Assembly: GCF_001311925.1 (NCBI RefSeq)
Contig: NZ_BBCG01000039.1
Coordinates: 1-32,365 of the forward strand
DNA length: 32,365 nucleotides
Direction: 5' to 3'
Source: Cellulosilyticum ruminicola JCM 14822
Lineage (GTDB): Bacteria > Bacillota > Clostridia > Lachnospirales > Cellulosilyticaceae
Positions within the stretch are counted from its first letter, which is position 1, and every line of letters starts with the position of its first letter. The position numbers and the translations under genes were made by a program. Positions 8,535 to 15,936 of this stretch are shown piece by piece. The notes beneath the pieces are model-generated. The model saw only the letters and a list, made by a program, of their open reading frames with translations, ran no database searches and had not been told where the DNA came from.

Positions 8535-9071
8535 TTAAGATATTTTTATGCTATTAAAAACAACGTAATTTTTTAGTTGTTGTTTGTTTTGTTCTGACTC
8601 ACGTGTAATATAAAATGTCATCTCATCATCTACTTTTCCTGCAACATTGACATATTTAACTACTACTTTATTTTCACCTACTGCTAAATCAAGCAACTGG
8701 CTAAATGTACAAGTTGTTCCTACTTCACCTAATTTATAAGTATTAGTCGGTTCTGACTTAAATACTATTTCCGTTTTATCAGATTTAACAACTGTTTTTG
8801 TATTATAAATCTCTACTTTGATTTTTGTCTTTTGAGATGAGGCTTCACCCATTAAATTAATTTTACTTTCAAAAGTAGTTGTATTAATTTTATTAGGTTG
8901 GGTGATTCGAGAGATATACCCATCTTCACTAGCCAAATACTCAATAGTCCTACCATCTTTTTGTTCTGACTTTACAACCACATTAGATCCTTCTGAAGCA
9001 TAAATTGTTGTTCCAAACACACTAATGAGTCCAAGTAACAGTAACAATGTAGCTCTTTTAATACTTTTCAT
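8535..9071 (-). CDS. Small secreted Ig-like protein inserted in the wal operon
   Basis: 178 aa with an N-terminal signal peptide (MKSIKRATLLLLLGLISVFGTTIYASEG; likely cleavage after Ala-Ser near residue 26). There is no lipobox and no later membrane helix. Residues ~65-160 read as one Ig-like beta sandwich: a strand pattern ending in DLAVGENKVVVKYVNVAGK, typical of bacterial extracellular Ig-like modules. The start is preceded by an AAGGGGGG site. It lies between walK (104-base gap) and yycH (16-base gap), a place where Bacillus and Staphylococcus have no gene. The gap carries a WalR-type box and a -10 element, so it probably begins a WalR-controlled transcript running into yycH and yycI. Inference: an envelope-exposed accessory of the WalK sensor. 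I know no named family. Confidence 0.75.
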   Translation of the reverse strand: MKSIKRATLLLLLGLISVFGTTIYASEGSNVVVKSEQKDGRTIEYLASEDGYISRITQPNKINTTTFESKINLMGEASSQKTKIKVEIYNTKTVVKSDKTEIVFKSEPTNTYKLGEVGTTCTFSQLLDLAVGENKVVVKYVNVAGKVDDEMTFYITRESEQNKQQLKNYVVFNSIKIS

Positions 9072-9114
9072 ATTTACGAATCCCCCCTTCTAACAAATTT
9101 TATATAGATACTAT

Positions 9115-9180
9115 ATTACAATTACATTATATAAAATATATATTACAATTGCGTTACATCGTATTAACTTTTGATTTACA
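9115..9180 (-). promoter_or_regulatory. WalR-box cluster with -10 element upstream of the secreted Ig-like gene
   Basis: On the - strand TGTAAC (9158-9153), five bases, then TGTAAT (9147-9142) matches the published WalR/YycF consensus TGTWAH-N5-TGTWAH exactly. More half-sites of the same orientation lie around it: TGTAAA (9180-9175, exactly 22 bases upstream, two 11-bp turns) and TGTAAT at 9126-9121 and 9120-9115. A TATAAT at 9131-9126 lies ten bases downstream of the core box. The box therefore occupies the -35 region, the usual layout for activation by OmpR/PhoB-family regulators. A related view of the same DNA is a perfect 12-bp direct repeat at 9112-9123 and 9139-9150. Confidence 0.65.
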
Positions 9181-10951
9181 TTCTATACTTTGGAAAACTA
9201 ATCGTAACTGTCGTTCCTTCGCCAAATTCACTCTCAATTCGAATATTTCCGCCATGTAATTCGACTAATTCCTTAGCAATAGAGAGTCCAAGTCCTGTTC
9301 CTCCAAGCTTTCTAGAACGCGCCTTATCTACACGATAAAAACGTTCAAATATACGTTTGAGGTCTTCTTTCGGTATACCTATACCTGTATCAGCTATTTG
9401 AAATATAATTTTTTCTGCTTCTTTCTTTAATGAAACAGTTAACGTTCCTGGGTCTATACTATATTTTATGGCATTAGACATGATATTATGAAGCACTTGC
9501 TTAATTCTTGTGCTATCACCATATATAGAGAAGTCTTCAGATGTATCTACACTATATATTAATCTATGCCCATTCTTTTCAATATGTATGCTTTGAGCTT
9601 CTAATACTTCATCCATCATAGCTTTCATATCTATTTCACTGAAGTTAAGTTGAATCTGTCTATTATCAATACGTGAAAGTTCTAGTAAATCATGAACTAA
9701 TGCAGTCATTCGATCTGCTTCTTTATCCATAACATTCAAGAAATGCATCGCCATATCTTTATCTTCAATAGCACCATCCATTAAAGTTTCTGTATAACTT
9801 TTAACTGTAGTAAGTGGTGTACGTAATTCATGAGATACGTTTGCTACAAATTCTTTACGCATTTCATCTAATTTTTGCTGTTTTGTTACATCTTGAATAA
9901 CAACTACTAATCCATCTGGTTCTTGCTTCGCATTTAAATACACATCAAAATGCATATTTAAATATTTATCATTCACAATTACCATTTTTTCAAGGGTATC
10001 ATCTGACTGGCCAAGTAATATTTTTTCAAAGTCTATCTGAGCATCGATATTCTCAAAAATAGGTTCAAAGCGATATCCCATATTGAGTACGCCTATCATG
10101 TCATAACATACAGAGTTTACGTGAATTAGTTCACCTTGTCTATTAAAGGCCATGACACCATCAGCCATATGTTCAAATATTTTTTCTAACTTATTTTTTT
10201 CACTGGTGATTGCTTCCATAGTATTTCCAAGCTGCATCGCCATGTAATTGAAGCTTTGTGTCAGTTCACCAATCTCATCATTCGCCTCTACTGATATACG
10301 CTTAATAGAATTTCCTTTTGCTAGCTTTTTCGCACTCATTGTAAGTGTCTTAATAGGCATTGTAATCATCCTAGAGAAGAAAATCCCAAAGACAATCATT
10401 ATAAACATAGAGGCAACTAAACTTGTTGCAATAGTTCCCATGATACGTTCCATGTTTTCATAAACACTTTTAATATCAGTAACAACATATATAATTGCAA
10501 TAATACTGCCTGTTTTTTCATTTAAAATAGGCCTTGCACAATCTGTTTCTCTTCTCCCATTTAACATACTACCAAAGTGATTAATAGGTGCCATAGCAAA
10601 TTCCTTGGTATTAATTGCACGAATAACAACTTCTTGTGCAACGGTTGTCCCTTCTGAAATGGCATTACTTGTTCCCCAATCTACTCTTCCTGTATTGTCT
10701 AGCCTATAAATTTTGCTTTTTCCGTTGGTTAAGTTTAAGTACTCTTTTAATATTTCATCTGTATCTTCTTCTTTTAAATCCCACTCATATCTCGTAGCGA
10801 TAGATTCTGTGAGCTGTTCCATTTCGCTTTGAATTGATTTATAATCTCTTTCTTCTGTGGAATAAACAATAAAGGTACCACTTATTAACATAATAATGAT
10901 AATTGTACATAAATAAATCATGACAATTTTCATTTGTATACTGAGTTTCAT
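9176..10951 (-). CDS. walK: Sensor histidine kinase WalK (YycG)
   Basis: 591 aa from ATG 10951, four bases after the reconstructed walR stop, so the pair is translationally coupled; an upstream in-frame start (10981) would lie inside walR. Order: TM1 (~8-30), an extracellular loop of ~140 residues, TM2 (~172-193), HAMP (~194-247), PAS (~252-360), HisKA with the phospho-acceptor His374 in NVSHELRTP, and HATPase_c with N-box Asn493, G1 DTGIGIP (521-527) and G2 GGTGLGLS (550-557). This is the WalK architecture: a PAS-containing kinase that senses wall status and controls autolysins and wall synthesis. All catalytic motifs are intact, in contrast to the broken walR, yycH and yycI around it. The extracellular loop has no obvious Cys pair or lipid-binding motif. 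Confidence 0.95.
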   Translation of the reverse strand: MKLSIQMKIVMIYLCTIIIIMLISGTFIVYSTEERDYKSIQSEMEQLTESIATRYEWDLKEEDTDEILKEYLNLTNGKSKIYRLDNTGRVDWGTSNAISEGTTVAQEVVIRAINTKEFAMAPINHFGSMLNGRRETDCARPILNEKTGSIIAIIYVVTDIKSVYENMERIMGTIATSLVASMFIMIVFGIFFSRMITMPIKTLTMSAKKLAKGNSIKRISVEANDEIGELTQSFNYMAMQLGNTMEAITSEKNKLEKIFEHMADGVMAFNRQGELIHVNSVCYDMIGVLNMGYRFEPIFENIDAQIDFEKILLGQSDDTLEKMVIVNDKYLNMHFDVYLNAKQEPDGLVVVIQDVTKQQKLDEMRKEFVANVSHELRTPLTTVKSYTETLMDGAIEDKDMAMHFLNVMDKEADRMTALVHDLLELSRIDNRQIQLNFSEIDMKAMMDEVLEAQSIHIEKNGHRLIYSVDTSEDFSIYGDSTRIKQVLHNIMSNAIKYSIDPGTLTVSLKKEAEKIIFQIADTGIGIPKEDLKRIFERFYRVDKARSRKLGGTGLGLSIAKELVELHGGNIRIESEFGEGTTVTISFPKYRM

Positions 10952-10955
10952 TTCC

Positions 10956-11641
10956 TTATCCTTTAAAATAGTAGCCCACACCTCTCTTAGTTAATACAAA
11001 ACCTGCTTTAGAAGCATCATCTTCTATTTTCTCTCTAAGTCTTCTAATTGTTACATCTACTGTTCTTACATCTCCATAATATTCATATCCCCAAACTTCT
11101 TGAGGAGTGTTTCTCTAGAGAATACCTTTCCTTTTTCAAACCATAAGAATTTAAGAAGCTCAAATTCTCTAAGTGTTAAATCAATTACTTTTCCTTTTTT
11201 AGAAACTTCATATTTTGAAAGATCCATTACTAAATTATCTTCTACTAATATATTGGTATTTACTTCTTCTACAGCTGGTTTAGTTACTCTACGTAAGTTT
11301 GCTTTCACTCTCGCAATAAGTTCACGCATACCAAATGGTTTTGTAATGTAATCATCTGCACCTAATTCGAGTCCTAATACTTTATCGATTTCATCAGCTC
11401 TAGCTGTAAGCATGATAATTGGCGTATTTCTTGTTTGTCTTACAGTTTTACATACTTCAAGTCCATCTAACTTAGGCATCATAATATCTAACATAATAAG
11501 ATCTGGAGATACTTTGTTGATAAGCTCTAAACCTTCTTCTCCATCATAAGCTGTATGAACTTCATAACCTTCTTTCTCAAGATTATATTTAATGATATCC
11601 GAAATTGTTTTTTCATCTTCAATTACTGCTACTTTTTGCAT
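10956..11641 (-). pseudogene. walR: Response regulator WalR (YycF), frameshifted in the DNA-binding domain
   Basis: ATG 11641 follows an AGGGGG site. The receiver domain is complete: acidic pair E8/D9, phospho-acceptor Asp52, Thr79 and Lys101. The winged-helix OmpR-type domain begins at ~128, but the frame breaks after ETLLK (residue ~181) and ends at 11066 with a nonsense tail. In the next frame the expected end continues perfectly ([20 protein letters not shown] ... GVGYYFKG) to TAA at 10956-10958. Restoring one A at 11097-11101 gives a 228-aa protein of normal WalR length. As written, the recognition helix and wing are lost and DNA binding should fail. Because walR is essential in most Firmicutes that have it, and walK next door is intact, a sequencing or assembly error is a serious alternative to true loss. 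Confidence 0.85.
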
Positions 11642-11699
11642 TTGAAACCCCCTATTGTGTATAACTTTTTCTTTATATTTGTTGCTATATGGTAATCCA

Positions 11700-12569
11700 C
11701 TAATTTTCTGGACTATTTACCGTAGTTTCTTCTTGCTTAGTTGTCTGCACCGCAGCATTATCTGACTGCTCTGGGTTAACTTGCCCTTTTGGTTCTACTA
11801 TTCTTAATGGTAGAAGTGGTTCATAAATATTAGCTTTAAGTTTATCACCAATGCTTAATACTGTGCGATCATTTAATTCGGGATTTGCACTTTTTAAATT
11901 ATCTACTGTTATCCCCAGAGATAGGGCGATACCGTATAATGTATCCCCACCTTTAACAGTATAAATCACAGATTTTGGTGTAGTTGCACTACAAATTTCT
12001 ACTAAACGATTAATGCTAGTTAGTTCACTTTCTTTAGCAAACTTATTAACAATCTTAACGTCTTTTCCAAATTCAACATCTACGTCTCTGCCAGCATAAT
12101 ATCTTTCTTTTAGTGCTTCTTTAAGCGATTCTACATCTTCATCTGTTGCAACGATTCCTACAGATTTGCCATCTACAAGAATTTCTTTGAATTCAATAAG
12201 AATACCCATAGATTTACGCATATAAGTTACTAAATATTCTGGTTGAATATAATCTTTTTTATTAGCTTTATATCTTTTTAAAACAAGCTCATCTTCAAAC
12301 TGTATATTTGAACCATATTCACTCTTCAACTGTGCCTTTACAGTTTCTTTAGCATGTTCTATGACTTTTTTATCTTTAATTGCGCCTACTACTGTTCCAT
12401 CAATACTAATTTGATATGCATTTGGCATGAATGTTAATAAAATGCCTATGCCTATACCAATTACTACAGCTATACGAATCATGTGATTATCTACTCTAAC
12501 GCTATGACCTTTTCTTCTTCGGTCTGATATTTTAATAACTTTTTCGCCTCTTCGCCCTCTGCCTAGCAT
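11700..12569 (-). CDS. Membrane-anchored LysM protein
   Basis: 289 aa from ATG 12569, chosen because AGGAAAGG lies 9 bases upstream; an in-frame GTG at 12590 has no ribosome site. A basic N-terminus (RGRRGEKVIKISDRRRKGH) precedes a single membrane helix at ~30-48. An extracellular region of ~150 residues follows, and then a LysM peptidoglycan-binding domain (~203-248: YTVKGGDTLYGIALSLGI...NPELNDRTVLSIGDKL). The C-terminal tail is rich in Pro, Gln, Thr and Asn. The layout resembles the front half of clostridial LysM-G5-M23 peptidases, but G5 and M23 domains are absent. walR begins 58 bases downstream, leaving no room for them. It likely anchors to peptidoglycan as a scaffold or sensor accessory. 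It is probably co-transcribed with walRK. Confidence 0.85.
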   Translation of the reverse strand: MLGRGRRGEKVIKISDRRRKGHSVRVDNHMIRIAVVIGIGIGILLTFMPNAYQISIDGTVVGAIKDKKVIEHAKETVKAQLKSEYGSNIQFEDELVLKRYKANKKDYIQPEYLVTYMRKSMGILIEFKEILVDGKSVGIVATDEDVESLKEALKERYYAGRDVDVEFGKDVKIVNKFAKESELTSINRLVEICSATTPKSVIYTVKGGDTLYGIALSLGITVDNLKSANPELNDRTVLSIGDKLKANIYEPLLPLRIVEPKGQVNPEQSDNAAVQTTKQEETTVNSPEN

Positions 12570-12594
12570 TTTTCTATTCCTTTCCTGCACAATG

Positions 12595-12633
12595 ACATAA
12601 GGGTGACATACACTCTTAATGTCACCCCTATGT
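12595..12633 (-). other. Long hairpin without U tract between the SLH and LysM genes
   Basis: A 15-bp inverted repeat with one wobble (12595-12609 with 12619-12633) has a 9-base loop and sits 26 bases upstream of the LysM start. Neither strand has a T run after it, so it is not a standard terminator. A role in mRNA processing or stability, or as a partial attenuator between the two genes, would fit. Confidence 0.6.
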
Positions 12634-12657
12634 TGCCTATTTTAATTTCTAAAACTC

Positions 12658-14709
12658 TTATTTCAAGATTCGGATTTTTTGTGGTGCTGTATCATCTAAA
12701 TATTCATATGTTATCACTAGCTCCATTCCATCTTCTAGTACACTTCTGCTTTGTGTTTTGCCATCTAATGTAATTTGTAAGTTTACTGGTGTATATATGC
12801 GTTTTGGTACTTGACTTTCACCTGAAATTGGATCGTAATCTATAATAACATCAATATAGCTATAGCTTTGACCTACTTCAACAATTTTAGCTTTATAATT
12901 TGCTGAACTTGTACTTGATTCTACATCAATAGAAATAGCTTCTTTGCTGTCTAATACTATATCTAAACTTTGACCTAAGTGAAGATCTCTAAGTATAATA
13001 TATTTTCTAGATTTTTGATTATAGAATTCTGCATCTCCAGCTATTACATATGTTTCAAGTCCAGCTGCTGTTTTAACTGTAATTGTTGAAGTTGCAGCTA
13101 ATGTCATTGAGTTTAAAGTACCTTCTACTTTTTTTCTAGTACCTGTAGCTTTTACTTCTGTTACAATGCCTGCATCTTTAGTTACAGCAATTGTATCACC
13201 TACTCTGATTTCTGCCACTTCACTACTTCTAGTATTTCTTGTTACCTTAGCTGATGTAGGTACTGTTATATCCATTTCATTTGCACCATTTTTAACAGTA
13301 AAGATATATCCTTTTGTTGTGAATGTTTTTTTAGTTACTTCACCATCATTAACAAATACTATAGAAGAATTATTTACATTGCTATTATTAGTAGTAGCTC
13401 CAGTATTACTGCTTGTAGCGTGTACTTTAAGAATCGCATTATCTTGAAGTGTAACTGTAACTTTATCGCCTACTGCAATGTCATCAGCTGATGCTATTAC
13501 ACCATTTAAAAATGTTATATTATTAATATCTAACACATATGCCTTGATTGTACCATCTGTAAGTACAATACGCATAATACCGTTACTTACTTGTTCAAGA
13601 AGTGTTCCTGATACAGTTTGAATATTTGTTGCTGTGTTTGATGTATTTGTATTTGGATCAGTTATCACGTTTGTTGTATTATTGTTTGCTGTATTAGTAT
13701 TTACTAAATTCATACTAGTAATGTATTCTGTACCATTTTCTAAAGCAATTGTTACATTGGCTTTTGTTTCAGCCTGGATATCTAAAACACTGATTTGTTT
13801 ACCTTCAGCATTTAATACTTTTACTGTGTTTTTAATTGTATAGTAGGATGTATTATTACCTCTTGTTAATGATACATAATATTCATTTGCATTTTTAGAA
13901 AGTACTTTTTTAATTGTTACTTGTTCACTTGCTGCATTTATTGTGTTATTTGTACCACCTGTATTTGTATTATTTGTAGTTGTTGTACCACCTGTATTTG
14001 TTTGACTATTTAACTTAACTTTATAGTTAATAGCATCATTAAACATTTTAGCACATAAAGCTCTTGTTACTTTTGTATCAGGACTAAAATTACCACTTCC
14101 ACTAACAAGTCCTAAAGTTTTAAGATAGGCTACATGTGGTCTATTCGCTTCTTTAATAGAAGCTTCATCAGCATAACCAGTTGTTTTATATGTATTCTTA
14201 GCTGTTGTTTCTTTACCTAAATATCTTACAATAAATACTGCTAAGTCTTGCTTAGTCATTGTTACTTTACCTGATGCTGTTACAACCTTATCAAGATCAG
14301 CTGTTGAAATATAGCCACGTCCTAAAAGATATGCAACTTGTTGATCATATAATTTATTCCATGCACTATACTTTTTAGCATATGTTGCTAAAGTAGTTTT
14401 TTGTTTATTATAGTTATCAATAATTTGATTTTTAAATGTCTCATCAATGTTTTTATTTACTTCTACATCTACATATCCTGTAGCCTTTGCCATTACATCA
14501 GCAACTTCAAAGAAGTTCATTGTTGCATTTGGGAAGAAATTTCCTGAGCTATTAACGCTCATGTAACCTTTCTTTTCAATTCCAACGATTGAACTATATG
14601 CCCAGTGTGAACTTGACACATCTGAAATTATTGCTGCAAAAGCATTTACTGTAAATATAACACTAAGACCTAGGACCATAAGCCATTTGCTCATAATTTT
14701 TCTACTCAT
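12658..14709 (-). CDS. S-layer homology (SLH) domain surface protein
   Basis: 683 aa. A signal peptide (1-26, ending VNAFA) is followed by three SLH-type modules at ~28-78 (DVSSSHWAYSSIVGIEKKGYM), ~122-167 and ~177-230 (VAYLKTLGLVSGSGNFSPDTKVTRALCAKMF). A Thr/Asn/Gly linker lies at ~236-258. The remainder is a long run of beta-rich repeats separated by Asn/Thr-rich linkers, each with a GDTIAVT- or GDKVTVTL-like turn. SLH domains bind pyruvylated secondary wall polysaccharide, so the protein should be fixed on the outside of the wall. ATG 14709 has AAGGAGA in front. A good sigma-A-type promoter lies ~90 bases upstream. It may begin the transcript that continues into the LysM gene and walRK. 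No enzymatic domain is visible. Confidence 0.9.
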   Translation of the reverse strand: MSRKIMSKWLMVLGLSVIFTVNAFAAIISDVSSSHWAYSSIVGIEKKGYMSVNSSGNFFPNATMNFFEVADVMAKATGYVDVEVNKNIDETFKNQIIDNYNKQKTTLATYAKKYSAWNKLYDQQVAYLLGRGYISTADLDKVVTASGKVTMTKQDLAVFIVRYLGKETTAKNTYKTTGYADEASIKEANRPHVAYLKTLGLVSGSGNFSPDTKVTRALCAKMFNDAINYKVKLNSQTNTGGTTTTNNTNTGGTNNTINAASEQVTIKKVLSKNANEYYVSLTRGNNTSYYTIKNTVKVLNAEGKQISVLDIQAETKANVTIALENGTEYITSMNLVNTNTANNNTTNVITDPNTNTSNTATNIQTVSGTLLEQVSNGIMRIVLTDGTIKAYVLDINNITFLNGVIASADDIAVGDKVTVTLQDNAILKVHATSSNTGATTNNSNVNNSSIVFVNDGEVTKKTFTTKGYIFTVKNGANEMDITVPTSAKVTRNTRSSEVAEIRVGDTIAVTKDAGIVTEVKATGTRKKVEGTLNSMTLAATSTITVKTAAGLETYVIAGDAEFYNQKSRKYIILRDLHLGQSLDIVLDSKEAISIDVESSTSSANYKAKIVEVGQSYSYIDVIIDYDPISGESQVPKRIYTPVNLQITLDGKTQSRSVLEDGMELVITYEYLDDTAPQKIRILK

Positions 14710-14800
14710 TTCATATCTCCTTTTCTTATATATAAGTCTTACTTTTTATCTATGTACAAATCTTTTACTAATATTCTAGTCATATCTTATTTCTCTATTT

Positions 14801-14829
14801 ATTTTATGCTAAAACTATTGAAAATACAA
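14801..14829 (-). promoter_or_regulatory. Candidate sigma-A promoter for the SLH gene
   Basis: On the - strand TTGTAT (14829-14824), a 17-base spacer, then TAAAAT (14806-14801). Predicted start is near 14794, giving a leader of ~85 bases before the SLH gene. This is the best promoter-like match in the gap. Confidence 0.45.
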
Positions 14830-14848
14830 TATAGGAAATAGGTTGGTA

Positions 14849-14935
14849 GGAGTGTGTGGGGAGGTCAATATACACGGCTCCGTAATCTGTCTCGCCAGAG
14901 CCTTTCATTCTTTATTTCGGCTGATTTTTGTATAT
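14849..14935. other. Locally G+C-rich, structured non-coding element
   Basis: This stretch stands out from its AT-rich surroundings. It has an inner stem GGCTC(C) with (A)GAGCC (14876-14902) and a weak outer pairing TATAC/GTATA (14869-14873 with 14930-14934) that could enclose it. No convincing ORF covers it. It does not match any riboswitch consensus I can recall on either strand. It lies upstream of the SLH promoter and downstream of the terminator of the DUF2922 unit. It may be a small RNA, a mobile-element remnant or chance. Confidence 0.3.
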
Positions 14936-14938
14936 AGT

Positions 14939-14972
14939 AAAAGAAGCGTCGTAATTATACGACGCTTCTTTT
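14939..14972. terminator. Bidirectional terminator downstream of the DUF2922 gene
   Basis: A perfect 15-bp inverted repeat (14939-14953 with 14958-14972) has a 4-base loop and AAAA/TTTT ends. It lies 33 bases after the DUF2922 stop on the - strand and ends the DUF1659-DUF2922 transcript. Confidence 0.9.
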
Positions 14973-15005
14973 GGGTGTTTTGTTCCATATATAGAGAATT
15001 TTTAT

Positions 15006-15235
15006 TTAGTCTTCAATTTCTACGGCTTCTACTTGTTGGATGACATATTCGGCTTTTACTTTGTTTGTTACTAATTGATCTTTACCTATGGCTTTTGCAT
15101 CAATAATAGCTCCATGGCAGTAGCTATTGCCTCTGATGTGAGATTTTCTTTAGGTGAATTGATTGTAATTTTTTCTTCTCCACCAGCCAAATTGCTAAAT
15201 GTTAATACTAGATTTCTTTTTTTAATTTCAGCCAT
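15006..15235 (-). pseudogene. DUF2922 family small protein, frameshifted
   Basis: ATG 15235 follows AAGGAGG. The frame reads MAEIKKRNLVLTFSNLAGGE... EAIATAME and then meets a stop at 15086-15088. Continuing in the next frame gives IIDAKAIGKDQLV... VEAVEIED to TAA 15006-15008. Adding one G at 15110-15112 restores AMEAIIDAKAIG and a 76-aa protein, the usual DUF2922 length and pattern. DUF2922 proteins are short proteins of unknown function, commonly paired with DUF1659 as here. The gene ends just before a strong terminator. No single open frame covers the whole gene, so it is easy to miss. Confidence 0.75.
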
Positions 15236-15280
15236 TTTGATAACCTCCTTTTTAATTTGTTGTAAATGAGCTTAACTTGC

Positions 15281-15475
15281 TTATTCTTCGATAAGAATTG
15301 TTTCTTCGACTCTTACGATAGCTTCTACTGGAGAATCGATTAAACCTGCAACTGCTTTGCCTAATGCATTTAAACTTTCATTTGATGCGGCTATATTACA
15401 GTTACTTACAGTTTGAGAACCTTTTTCTAAATCGAGTACTACCTTAATACCTTTAAGTTCTGTTGTGACTGCCAT
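15281..15475 (-). CDS. DUF1659 family small protein
   Basis: 64 aa starting at ATG 15475 (MAVTTELKGIKVVLDL...). AAGGAGGTGAT lies 5-14 bases upstream; the in-frame GTG nine bases earlier is part of that site, not a start. The sequence matches the DUF1659 pattern: a beta-strand pair, KGSQTVSNCNIAASNESLNALGKAVAGL, then a C-terminal strand ending VRVEETILIEE. Members are small cytosolic-looking proteins of unknown function, found next to DUF2922 in many Firmicutes. The two genes are 45 bases apart and form one unit ending at the 14939-14972 terminator. Confidence 0.85.
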   Translation of the reverse strand: MAVTTELKGIKVVLDLEKGSQTVSNCNIAASNESLNALGKAVAGLIDSPVEAIVRVEETILIEE

Positions 15476-15556
15476 CTCTATCACCTCCTTACACCCTTAC
15501 ATATGTACCTTAAAATAACTTTCCCTAAAAACTTGTGAAATTTTTTTATTAATTTT

Positions 15557-15766
15557 TCAACTTACAAATATAAACTTTTTCTGGGAAATATCTTGTTCTT
15601 TCAGCAATTCATGAATCATATTTGTTTTGACCTTATTAAATCTATCTATAAAAATAGGAGACAATACGAAATGATTGTTTCGTATCGTCTCCTTAAATAC
15701 CCTATTTTTTATAGCACCTAATTTAAACATGTATTTTCGACTCTTATGCTTCATTCTCCTTTCCAT
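15557..15766 (-). CDS. Doubtful 69-aa ORF
   Basis: Basic, with no signal peptide and no recognisable domain (…FKLGAIKNRVFKETIRNNHFVLSPIF…). No good ribosome site precedes ATG 15766. An AAAGGAG inside the ORF lies too close to the second Met. A 16-bp terminator-like hairpin lies in the middle of it. It may be a fragment or non-coding. Amino acid composition is still protein-like, so it is listed at low confidence. Confidence 0.25.
   Translation of the reverse strand: MERRMKHKSRKYMFKLGAIKNRVFKETIRNNHFVLSPIFIDRFNKVKTNMIHELLKEQDISQKKFIFVS
15651..15693 (-). terminator. Terminator-like hairpin inside the 69-aa ORF
   Basis: A 16-bp stem with one wobble (15656-15671 with 15678-15693) has a 6-base loop. 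On the - strand it is followed by A-TTTTT (15655-15650). It has the shape of a genuine - strand terminator for a short transcript arising to its right. Confidence 0.65.
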
Positions 15767-15843
15767 TTATAATGTTTCACGCTCACTTCAGTCCTTAACT
15801 CATATTTAAGTTCCGCCTTCTTAAATACAGTTAAAGCTTAAAT

Positions 15844-15936
15844 TTATTTATTATCTTCCCTTTCCCTAGACGGTCTACTAGGGTTGTTCTTTTCTAGATT
15901 CACAAAATCTTTTATACAGTAATCCATATCCGCCAA
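15844..15936 (-). CDS. Possible 30-aa peptide
   Basis: TTG 15936 is preceded by AAAGGGG at 9 bases. The frame encodes MADMDYCIKDFVNLEKNNPS... ending in a charged Arg/Glu tail, and stops at TAA 15844-15846. A stop lies immediately upstream, so the ORF cannot extend. The composition is protein-like and the ribosome site is good, but the start is non-standard and the length is at the limit of what can be judged. No function can be assigned. Confidence 0.35.
   Translation of the reverse strand: MADMDYCIKDFVNLEKNNPSRPSREREDNK

Noticed and set aside
13166-13843. + strand ORFs opposite the SLH gene
   Set aside because: Shadows of the Thr/Val-rich SLH protein sequence; no ribosome sites.
14843-15269. 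+ strand ORFs opposite the DUF2922 gene and its terminator
   Set aside because: They read through the inverted repeat and antisense to a recognisable gene; no supporting features.
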